Made by a program: the position numbers and the translations under genes. The notes beneath the pieces were generated by a model. The model was given only the letters and a program-made list of their open reading frames with translations, was not told the DNA's origin and searched no databases. From Micavibrio_B sp964633355 (GTDB lineage: Bacteria > Pseudomonadota > Alphaproteobacteria > Micavibrionales > Micavibrionaceae), in assembly GCA_964633355.1 (NCBI GenBank), contig CAZWGO010000003.1, forward strand, positions 62,001 to 126,000: a stretch of DNA of 64,000 nt, in the 5' to 3' direction. Of the stretch, positions 53,170 through 60,133 are shown one piece after another (positions within the stretch are counted from its first letter, which is position 1; every line of letters starts with the position of its first letter).

Positions 53170-53306
53170 GTCGTTGTCCTTTCGTTCGAATATATTAACC
53201 CCTTAATGGATGCCGCAGGATTTAGCATACGAGATACTAATACGCAAGCCTTATGACTCTAAAAAAACAAGGTTTTTTGACAGGATAACAGTAGCTTAGC
53301 GGAAAT

Positions 53307-54101
53307 TCAGCGGATCCAGTCCCATTGAAACCAGCCATAGCGCTGGAAACCATATAGACAAGCCGCCAATTTAAACAGAATCAGGTGGGCGACATATATT
53401 TCGAGCGTATATCTCCCTCCGAATTTCAAAGCCGATACGACAAATCCCGTTAGTTTTCCTTCGATTTCCGGCGTCTCTTTAGGCTCAAAATAATAGAGTA
53501 ACATCGCTGTGGCGCCTATTCCTGTGACCATGATTTGCGCCACCGATTTTTCAAAACCGAAGATAACGATTTGTGACAAAGCATAAAGCGCAACCGTATA
53601 GCCCATAAATGCATTGCGTTCTGCCGGGGATAAATTAACCTCACCCCGATGTCGTGCCAGATAACCGGCCATAGCGATTAATAAAGCTATTGTTCCATAT
53701 TCAGTAAAGAAATAGGTCACAATCGCCAGCGTGCTGATAACGAAGGTGCCATATAAGCACATTTCCCCGTTGTGAAACGTAAGCGATACTACTCTGTCCA
53801 GCAAAAGCCGGACGAATATAATTGTCGCCAGAATATTGAGCGGAAAAACACCGCCGCCGAAGATGAAATTGCTCAGGATTAATATCCCCGCGCCAACCCA
53901 TAGGGATTTCGATAAATCGCGGGATCTTGCATAGCCGACAAGAAAGAGCCAGATCGGCATACTGGCCCGGCCAATAACGCGGAGCCATTCATTCTCCGGA
54001 TAAAAATAATATCCGACATGGTCGAGTATCATCAAAAGCAAAGCGAATGATTTTAAAAGATCGTAGGTAGTTAAATTAGGTGAAAAAGCTTTGGACGGCA
54101 T
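53307..54101 (-). CDS. TraX-like polytopic membrane protein
   Basis: 264 aa with about seven or eight membrane helices. The N-terminal YDLLKSFALLLMILDHVGYYFYPEN matches the LK-x-A-x-x-x-M-x-x-DH motif of the TraX family, whose founding member acetylates F-pilin. The family is distantly related to membrane acyltransferases. The ATG at 54101 (MPSKAFSPNL) is chosen over a GTG at 54119. No plasmid or conjugation genes are near, so a role in acylating a surface molecule is only an inference. Confidence 0.75.
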   Translation of the reverse strand: MPSKAFSPNLTTYDLLKSFALLLMILDHVGYYFYPENEWLRVIGRASMPIWLFLVGYARSRDLSKSLWVGAGILILSNFIFGGGVFPLNILATIIFVRLLLDRVVSLTFHNGEMCLYGTFVISTLAIVTYFFTEYGTIALLIAMAGYLARHRGEVNLSPAERNAFMGYTVALYALSQIVIFGFEKSVAQIMVTGIGATAMLLYYFEPKETPEIEGKLTGFVVSALKFGGRYTLEIYVAHLILFKLAACLYGFQRYGWFQWDWIR

Positions 54102-54158
54102 ATGAGTGAATTGTCTCACAAGAAGCCCATCATGTCATCTCTTGATGACATGACATTA

Positions 54159-56738
54159 TTAAAGAAAACTCTGAGGATCAATATCGACCGCCAACTTGAC
54201 ATTCGACGGTATCTTTATCGGGTCCAGCCATTCAGACAAGTATTTCTGCAAATTCAGGTTTTTCTCCGCCCTGATCAAAACGCGGTAACGATAGCGTCCG
54301 CGGATGCGATACATCTGCGCTTGCGCTGGCCCCAGAATGCCAATGCCGTCCACGCGCGGCGCTTTACGAACGACATCTTCGGCAATCGCCTTGACCTGCC
54401 CTTCATTAGTTCCGGCAAAAATAAGAGCGGCAAGCCTTGTAAACGGCGGCATATGAGCCCGCTCCCGCTCCTGCGCCTCCACCTGTAAAAATCCGTCCCG
54501 GTCATCCTCGGCCAGGGTTTGCATGACGCGATGCTCGGGATTAAAAGTCTGGATATATACCTCGCCTTTTAATTTCTCGCGGCCCGCACGGCCTGCGACC
54601 TGATGCAACAAATGAAAAGATTTTTCCGTTGCCCTTAGATCACCCCCCGATAACCCCAGATCGGCATCTATAATACCGACGCAAGTCAGGCGCGGAAAAT
54701 GATGCCCCTTGGCAATAATTTGCGTGCCGATAATAATATCGACTTTATGATCGTGAATGGATTGCAGCGCATCGGTGATTTTCTCATGCGTATCGGTCAC
54801 ATCGCTGGCCAATATAAGTGTCCGCGCTTCCGGGAAATATTCCTTCACCTCCTCGGCGATGCGTTCGACGCCCGGGCCGCATGCCGCCAGAGAGTTTGTA
54901 TCGTGACAACTTGGGCAATCATCGGGAACACGCATATCATAACCGCAATGGTGACATTGCAATTTGCCGATTTTTTTATGCTCGACAAGCCATGACGTAC
55001 AGCGCGGACATTCAAAGCGATAGCCGCAAGTCCGGCACAAGGTTAGCGGCGCATAGCCGCGCCTGTTTAAAAACAATAAAGCCTGCTCGCCTTTCTCTAT
55101 ATTACGGGCGATCGCCTCTTTTAGACTTGGCGAAATAAAATGCAGGCGCTCGGGTTTATCGACGCGCAAATCGATGACTTTTATTTCAGGCTTGGACGCA
55201 TTGCCATAGCGCGATGGAATTTCAAGATGCGTATATTTCCCCGCCCAGACATTTTGCATCGTCTCAAGCGAAGGCGTCGCTGATACCAATATAATCGGGA
55301 TACCTGCCAGATTGGCGCGTACCACCGCCATGTCACGCGCGTTATAAATACCGTTTTCTTCCTGTTTAAACGCCCCGTCATGTTCTTCATCGACGATCAT
55401 AAGGCCCAGATCGGGGTACGGCAAAAACAGCGCGGACCTTGCGCCGACGATAACGCGCGTTTCACCGGATGCAATGCCCCGCCATGTATTTCGCCTTTGC
55501 GCCGGGGTTAACGATGAGTGCCAGAGCGCCGGCGCACAGCCGAAACGGCTTTTGAACCGATCGATAAAAGCATTGGACAACGCAATCTCCGGCAAGAGAA
55601 TAACAACTTGTTTTTCTTCTTTCAAAGCCTCTGCCACCGCTTCGAAATAAGTCTCGGTTTTTCCCGATCCGGTTACGCCGTCCAGCATAAACCCTTCATA
55701 ACCGCCGCTTTTGATACGGTTTATCAGTTTTTCCGCTATCTCGCCTTGCGTCTCGGTCAAAGCTTTTTGACCATGTTCGAAATCGGGATTACGGCACGGC
55801 GATGGCGGACGAATTTCAACCGTTTTTAGAACGCCCTTTTTTTCAAGCGTTTTAACGATAGTTGGCGTGACATTCGCGCCTTCGGTAATCTCGGAAAGTT
55901 TTCGCGGTTTATTATCAGAGAGAAAATCGATGACGCGTTGTTGTTTCGTATTCCAAGGCAATCTCTTCTCTTCCCCCCTTGCAAGGGGGGAAGCCGGATG
56001 GGGGGTCAGCAAAGCTTCAGCAATCACCGAAACAACTTGATCTGCACCCTTCAAAACCTCATCATTCCAGAAACGTAAAACTTTATAGCCTAGACTTTCA
56101 AAAAATTTAGTCCGTTCAATATCATATTGAACATTCTCGCCATGCTGCCCGCCGTCGACTTCGACAATGAGTTTATTTTCGAGACAGATAAAATCTACAA
56201 TATAAGGTGGGATAGAATGCTGACGCCTGAACTTACATTCAAATTTTTTATCCGATAACTGCTCCCATAATGTCTTTTCTGCGAACGTCATGTTTTTACG
56301 CATATCTATCGCGCGATCAGAAACAATTTTTCCGAATTCGGAACGCTTGGCAATCCCCCCACCTGACCTCCCCCCATGCATGGAGGGAGGAGAATTAAGG
56401 GTGTACATTGTAATACCCTTCCCCTCTTCCAACGCTTCCTTAATCGGCACAGCCATTTTTAAAACATGGCCGCGTTCGATCATGTTATAGCGCGCTGCCC
56501 AGTCGATAAATTCCCGGGTTAATTTAGTCATCGGCGGTAAATTATATTTGCGCAAAATGGCTTTTAGCTTCTTGGAGGGCGTTTCGGCCTCGCCTAAATC
56601 CCACACCACGCCAATGACTTCACGCGGGCCGAGCGGCACCAGAACATAGTCGCCCGCCTCGATATCCATATTTTCAGGAATGAGATAATCGTAATTCTTA
56701 TCAATAGGTTGGCTCACCAGAACCCGGGCGATACTCAT
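54159..56738 (-). CDS. priA: Primosomal helicase PriA with an in-frame DUF559 nuclease insertion
   Basis: 859 aa, about 145 longer than normal. The start MSIARVLVSQPIDKNYDYLI (56738) is the standard PriA N-terminus; upstream in-frame codons are not coding. Residues 1-112 form the 3'-DNA-binding domain. About 113-258 are an inserted segment with a DUF559 domain (RRQHSIPPYIVDF, IVEVDGGQHGE, LRFWNDEVL) bounded by translated palindromes (SPPSMHGGRSGGG and PHPASPLARGEE). The winged helix resumes at NTKQQRVIDFLSDNK. The helicase has GVTGSGKTETY, DEEHDG, the paired zinc sites (CRTCGYRFECPRC, CHHCGYDMRVPDDCPSC) and AGRAGR. The frame is open throughout, so PriA may still work with the nuclease domain as a loop between domains. 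Confidence 0.93.
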   Translation of the reverse strand: MSIARVLVSQPIDKNYDYLIPENMDIEAGDYVLVPLGPREVIGVVWDLGEAETPSKKLKAILRKYNLPPMTKLTREFIDWAARYNMIERGHVLKMAVPIKEALEEGKGITMYTLNSPPSMHGGRSGGGIAKRSEFGKIVSDRAIDMRKNMTFAEKTLWEQLSDKKFECKFRRQHSIPPYIVDFICLENKLIVEVDGGQHGENVQYDIERTKFFESLGYKVLRFWNDEVLKGADQVVSVIAEALLTPHPASPLARGEEKRLPWNTKQQRVIDFLSDNKPRKLSEITEGANVTPTIVKTLEKKGVLKTVEIRPPSPCRNPDFEHGQKALTETQGEIAEKLINRIKSGGYEGFMLDGVTGSGKTETYFEAVAEALKEEKQVVILLPEIALSNAFIDRFKSRFGCAPALWHSSLTPAQRRNTWRGIASGETRVIVGARSALFLPYPDLGLMIVDEEHDGAFKQEENGIYNARDMAVVRANLAGIPIILVSATPSLETMQNVWAGKYTHLEIPSRYGNASKPEIKVIDLRVDKPERLHFISPSLKEAIARNIEKGEQALLFLNRRGYAPLTLCRTCGYRFECPRCTSWLVEHKKIGKLQCHHCGYDMRVPDDCPSCHDTNSLAACGPGVERIAEEVKEYFPEARTLILASDVTDTHEKITDALQSIHDHKVDIIIGTQIIAKGHHFPRLTCVGIIDADLGLSGGDLRATEKSFHLLHQVAGRAGREKLKGEVYIQTFNPEHRVMQTLAEDDRDGFLQVEAQERERAHMPPFTRLAALIFAGTNEGQVKAIAEDVVRKAPRVDGIGILGPAQAQMYRIRGRYRYRVLIRAEKNLNLQKYLSEWLDPIKIPSNVKLAVDIDPQSFL
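55964..56394 (-). mobile_element. DUF559-carrying palindromic element, family B, inserted in priA
   Basis: Bounded on the plus-strand left by an R half (55964-56010: CTTCTC, C6/G6 hairpin, GGATGGGGGGT) and on the right by an L half (56351-56394: AATCCCCCCACC, then a C6 run, ATGCAT, GGAGGGAGGAG). Between them lies a DUF559/Vsr-like domain of about 100 residues read on the minus strand in the priA frame. Probable catalytic residues are Asp of VDF and Glu/Asp of EVD. The same two halves flank only about 40 bases near 60.0 kb and form a 93-bp element in xerC. Confidence 0.75.
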
Positions 56739-56814
56739 TGTTGCTTTCTTGTCTTTAAGGTTGCATGATGCCCCAAAATCAAAACCTTTGTCTATTGCCG
56801 CGGAGCATAAAACT

Positions 56815-57471
56815 ATGAAATTCTTTGTTGATACAGCAGATATTGATGACATCAAGGACCTTGAGTCCACAGGTCTTTTAGATGGCGTCACCACCAACCC
56901 TAGCCTGATCGCCAAAGCCGGCAAGCCATTCCTGCCTTTGGTGGAAGAAATTTGCAAAATTGTCAAAGGCCCTGTTTCTGCCGAGGTTGCCTCGACCGAT
57001 TACGAAACCATGATGAAAGAAGGCGAAAAAATCGCCAAGCTTGCGCCCAATATTTGCGTCAAGGTTCCATTGACACCTGCCGGCCTTAAAGTCTGCAAAC
57101 ATTTGTCTGACAACGGTACAATGGTCAATGTCACGCTTTGCTTCTCTTCTGCGCAAGCTATCCTCGCTGCCAAAGCAGGCGCGACCTATATTTCGCCTTT
57201 CGTTGGACGCCTTGATGATATCGGCCAAAGCGGCATGGAATTGATTTCCGAGATTGTCGATATCTACGACAATTACGAATCTTTTACGACACAAGTACTG
57301 GTTGCCTCGATCCGCAACCCTGTCCATATCACCGAAAGCGCCCGCATGGGAGCCCATGTTGCCACCTGCCCACCATCGGTTATCCGCCAGCTTTATAACC
57401 ATCCGCTGACCGATAAAGGCCTTGCCGCTTTTGTCGACGACTGGAAAAAAACCGGTCAATCAATTCTTTAA
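56815..57471 (+). CDS. tal: Transaldolase, short (TalC/fructose-6-phosphate aldolase) type
   Basis: 218 aa class I aldolase. Begins MKFFVDTADIDDIKDLESTG, the typical start for the family, with TTNPSLIAK, the Schiff-base Lys in CVKVPLTPAG and SPFVGRLDDIG. CGGAG lies 9 bases before the ATG. An upstream in-frame ATG at 56749 would add residues unlike any family member. The pentose-phosphate role is likely; true transaldolase and F6P aldolase are hard to tell apart by sequence. Confidence 0.92.
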   Translation: MKFFVDTADIDDIKDLESTGLLDGVTTNPSLIAKAGKPFLPLVEEICKIVKGPVSAEVASTDYETMMKEGEKIAKLAPNICVKVPLTPAGLKVCKHLSDNGTMVNVTLCFSSAQAILAAKAGATYISPFVGRLDDIGQSGMELISEIVDIYDNYESFTTQVLVASIRNPVHITESARMGAHVATCPPSVIRQLYNHPLTDKGLAAFVDDWKKTGQSIL

Positions 57472-57480
57472 TAATTTTAT

Positions 57481-57545
57481 TTGAACCACTGAATTCACAG
57501 AATGCACGAAAATTTCTGTGAATTCAGTGTATTCTGTGGTTCAAA
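57481..57545. repeat. Inverted repeat, TTGAACCACTGAATTCACAG type
   Basis: TTGAACCAC and GAATTCACAGAA recur in reverse complement as TTCTGTGAATTC and GTGGTTCAA, with a 9-base interruption in one arm. It sits between the transaldolase gene and the DUF484 gene. No other copy seen in the window. Confidence 0.8.
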
Positions 57546-57571
57546 CTCTTATCTTATGATACGTTTTTTAA

Positions 57572-58270
57572 ATGTCCGAACCGCTTCCCCAAAACCTTAC
57601 CATGACCGTTGAAGATGTTCTCACCTGGCTCAAAGCCAATCCCGATTTCCTGAAGAAACATCCGGAAGCCATCGACTATCTGATCGCCCCAAAAGAAGAA
57701 AACGGACGCAAAGTCGCCGATTTCCAATCCTATATGATCGAGCGCCTGAAAGCCGATAAAACCGAAGCTGTCGAAGTCGCCAAAGGCGTCGTCGAAACCG
57801 CTCGCAACAACATGAACAACCAGTCGCGCATTCACAAAGCCGTTCTGCGCCTGCTCGAAGCAATCACCTTCGATGAATTTATCCAGACACTGACCACCGA
57901 CATCACCAATCTTCTTGATGTCGATATCACCACGCTCGTCGTCGAAGCAGATGGCCGCGAAATCCCGCATATTCATACCAACGGTATTCGCATCGTTCCC
58001 GAAGGCACCATTGATAACTGGATGCGCGGCAAGAATGCGCTGCTTCAGGATGACATCAGCGGCATCGAAGTTATTTACGGCTCTGGCGCGACATTGGTTA
58101 GGTCTCAAGCCTTGGTGCGCATTGATATTTCCATGCATACGCCGCCCGCTATTTTGGCTTTCGGTAGCCGCGATCCGCATCTCTTCAGTGCTGGCCAAGG
58201 GACGGAACAGGTTTCATTTCTCGCGCGCGTCGTTGAAAGACAGCTTCGTACATGGCTGATGCTTCCCTGA
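57572..58270 (+). CDS. DUF484 family protein (GAF-like)
   Basis: 232 aa. The N-terminal VEDVLTWLKANPDFLKKHPE is characteristic of DUF484. A helical linker (VEVAKGVVETARNNMNNQSR) and a GAF-like domain with DVDITTLVVEAD and PAILAFGSRDPHLFSAGQGT follow. It precedes xerC and overlaps it by 19 bases, the conserved arrangement in proteobacteria. The biochemical role is unknown. Confidence 0.9.
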   Translation: MSEPLPQNLTMTVEDVLTWLKANPDFLKKHPEAIDYLIAPKEENGRKVADFQSYMIERLKADKTEAVEVAKGVVETARNNMNNQSRIHKAVLRLLEAITFDEFIQTLTTDITNLLDVDITTLVVEADGREIPHIHTNGIRIVPEGTIDNWMRGKNALLQDDISGIEVIYGSGATLVRSQALVRIDISMHTPPAILAFGSRDPHLFSAGQGTEQVSFLARVVERQLRTWLMLP

Positions 58271-59259
58271 TATCTTATGCACCCGATCTGGCAGATGCCG
58301 TTTTAAAATGGCATACATGGCTTAAGGTCGAAAAGAATGTCTCGCCGCATACATTCCGCGCTTATAACGCTGATGTCACCCAATTCCTGACTTTTATTGC
58401 CACGCATAACGGTGCCGAGGCGTCGCTCGCCCATATCGCCGATACAAAGCTTGCAGATTTTCGCTCCTGGCTCTCCAGAAAAGCGATGGATGGCTTGGGC
58501 AATGCTTCGCGTGCGCGTTCGCTATCAGGCGTCAAAAACTTTCTGACATGGTGCGATAAACAAGGCATCCTGCATAACGCATCGGTTAAACTTGTCCGTA
58601 CGCCGAAACTACCGCGAAAACTTCCGCGTCCGATGGAAGAAGTTCAGATTATGCGCTTGTTGGAACAATCCCCCCACCTAACCTCCCCCCTTAAAAGTGG
58701 GGAGGAACCACTATCTTCTCTTCCCCCTTTTCAAGGGGGGAAGCAGGATGGGGGGTGGGTCCAGCTTCGCGATGTAGCATTATTTACTTTGCTCTACGCC
58801 TGCGGCCTCCGTATTCAGGAAGCTCTCGGCCTCAATATCTCTGACTTGCCGCGCGATGGCTATTTGATCGTCATGGGTAAAGGCCGCAAAGAGCGTCAGG
58901 TTCCTGTTTTAAAAATTGTCGAAACAACCCTCGCTCATTACCGCGCGAGCTGCCCCTTCGCCGAAACCTCCGACCGCCCCTTATTCGTCGGTGAAAAAGG
59001 CAAACGCCTCCACCAAGGCGTAGCGCAAAAATCCATGCGTGATATCCGCGGGCAGCTAAACCTCCCCGCTACCGCTACGCCACATGCCTTGCGTCACAGT
59101 TTCGCAACACACCTATTACAAAACGGCGCAAACTTAAGAGAAATTCAGGAGCTGCTGGGACACGCGTCTTTAAGCACGACGCAAAGATATACGGACGTAA
59201 ACGCAGAAGAACTCATCAACATTCACAAAAAATTTCATCCGCATTCGAAGCGAGATTAA
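58252..59259 (+). CDS. xerC: Tyrosine recombinase XerC with an in-frame palindromic insertion
   Basis: 335 aa, about 30 longer than usual. Core-binding domain residues 15-115, catalytic domain from about 125. All catalytic residues are present: R187 (CGLRIQE), K210 (GKGRKE), H278 and R281 (HALRHSFATH), H304 (LLGHASLS), Y313 (QRYTDVN). Residues about 139-169 (PHLTSPLKSGEE, SSLPPFQGGKQDGG) are the translation of a palindromic element and lie in the linker just before WVQLRDVALFTLLYA, in the N-terminal part of the catalytic domain. The recombinase resolves chromosome dimers at dif with XerD. Activity is probably retained, since the insertion is in frame and the catalytic set is intact. Confidence 0.93.
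   Translation: MADASLISYAPDLADAVLKWHTWLKVEKNVSPHTFRAYNADVTQFLTFIATHNGAEASLAHIADTKLADFRSWLSRKAMDGLGNASRARSLSGVKNFLTWCDKQGILHNASVKLVRTPKLPRKLPRPMEEVQIMRLLEQSPHLTSPLKSGEEPLSSLPPFQGGKQDGGWVQLRDVALFTLLYACGLRIQEALGLNISDLPRDGYLIVMGKGRKERQVPVLKIVETTLAHYRASCPFAETSDRPLFVGEKGKRLHQGVAQKSMRDIRGQLNLPATATPHALRHSFATHLLQNGANLREIQELLGHASLSTTQRYTDVNAEELINIHKKFHPHSKRD
58667..58759. mobile_element. Short palindromic element, family B, inserted in xerC
   Basis: 93 bp, 31 codons. The L half (AATCCCCCCACCTAACCTCC...GTGGGGAGG, about 58667-58708) is followed by the R half (CTTCTCTTCCCCCTTTTCAA...GGATGGGGGGTGGG, about 58715-58759). The outer ends ATCCCCCCACC and GGATGGGGGGT are near reverse complements. Each half also forms its own hairpin. 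It has no coding capacity of its own, so it looks like a non-autonomous form of the element in priA. Confidence 0.8.
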
Positions 59260-59978
59260 CGGGCGATAAGTACCTGCAGATATTGATACCTATCCCCTCC
59301 ACTACCTGTACCACAAAACGCTTTTTTACCCTGCGTCGCTGTTGTATTAAAGTCGTTCGTAGAATCTGAATATACTCCTTGAAAACGTCCACTTGCCCAA
59401 GTATCGGTTGGAGGATTACCACTTGGATTAGCAATGCCTAGCTTATTATTAATTTCAATACATACTTCTTTTTTTAGAAACCCAATACCTAAAACAAGAT
59501 CAGCGCCTTCAGCTCCATCTTCCGTACCAACGCCGTTCATTTTTCCATAGCCTCCAAACCAGCTTTTAGGCGCCATATTATGAGCTGCTACATCAGAGTC
59601 TTGTAATGTCGCATCCTGAGACATAATCCTCGGCGTCACGCCCCCACCGGCAGGATTGAAAATATGACAGCTTTTATCAGTCGGCGCGTTAGGATTTGTA
59701 TAATCATACGCGCCACTTACGGTTTTATATGACGTCCCATTATTGTCTTCGAACGTAATTTGCGTTTCTTTACATCCATTCATCACCATCATGGTTTTTA
59801 CGGCAGTCGCTATACTATTGCCGTAAGAAATAATATCGGTTGCAAGCAGAGTAGCTTTTTCTGTCTGCCCGGCATTACTGCCCGTGCGCATGCTCTGGCT
59901 CACCGCATACCCAAGCGCCGCAAAAAGCGCGATGCCGATGAAGATGATAAAGAAGACGTTTCCAGACTGGCGGTTCAT
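59256..59978 (-). CDS. Pilin-like cell-surface protein, paralogue 2
   Basis: 240 aa starting MNRQSGNVFFIIFIGIALFA at 59978. It shares with the protein at 41760 the SGNV-led membrane helix without the pilin Glu, the neck helix, and the landmarks NGCKETQITFEDN, TDKSCHIFNPAGGG, GVGTE, a cysteine in KKEVCIEINN and the C-terminus LQVLIAR. The ectodomain is Gly/Asn/Thr-rich. A longer in-frame start at 59996 is unlikely because a -10 box lies between the two. Convergent with xerC: their ends overlap by 4 bases. Confidence 0.7.
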   Translation of the reverse strand: MNRQSGNVFFIIFIGIALFAALGYAVSQSMRTGSNAGQTEKATLLATDIISYGNSIATAVKTMMVMNGCKETQITFEDNNGTSYKTVSGAYDYTNPNAPTDKSCHIFNPAGGGVTPRIMSQDATLQDSDVAAHNMAPKSWFGGYGKMNGVGTEDGAEGADLVLGIGFLKKEVCIEINNKLGIANPSGNPPTDTWASGRFQGVYSDSTNDFNTTATQGKKAFCGTGSGGDRYQYLQVLIAR

Positions 59979-59984
59979 CGGAAT

Positions 59985-60014
59985 ATTATAACACATACCC
60001 CTCCCCCCTTGTAA
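59985..60014 (-). promoter_or_regulatory. Candidate promoter using a palindrome for its -35
   Basis: On the minus strand TTACAA (60014-60009), an 18-base spacer and a perfect TATAAT (59990-59985), 6 bases before the ATG at 59978. The -35 hexamer is the loop of a C6/G6 hairpin of the family B repeat. The message would be nearly leaderless. Confidence 0.45.
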
Positions 60015-60040
60015 GGGGGGAGGCTGGGTAGGGGGTGAAG
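59997..60040. repeat. Family B half-element (R-like)
   Basis: CCCCTCCCCCCTTGTAAGGG, then GGGAGGCTGGGTAGGGGGTG. Same layout as the R halves in priA and xerC. Confidence 0.7.
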
Positions 60041-60081
60041 TTGACTAAGATGATGAAAAACCGACTCGGTTTCAAGTGGGA

Positions 60082-60124
60082 CCAACCCCTCACCTTGATC
60101 CTCTCCCCTTACAAGTGGAGAGGA
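60082..60124. repeat. Family B half-element (L-like)
   Basis: CCAACCCCTCACCTTGATCC followed by TCTCCCCTTACAAGTGGAGAGG. With the R-like half at 59997 it reproduces the R-spacer-L order seen in priA, but the roughly 40-base spacer holds no DUF559 sequence. Confidence 0.65.
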
Positions 60125-60133
60125 AAAAAGCTG

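Noticed and set aside
55964..56394. The priA insertion as an intein
   Set aside because: No Cys or Ser at the splice start, no HN-C/S/T at the end, and no Hint-fold blocks; the segment is DUF559 plus translated palindromes.
56739..56966. 76-residue N-terminal extension of PriA
   Set aside because: It lies antisense to the transaldolase start and has no PriA similarity; MSIARV is the standard N-terminus.
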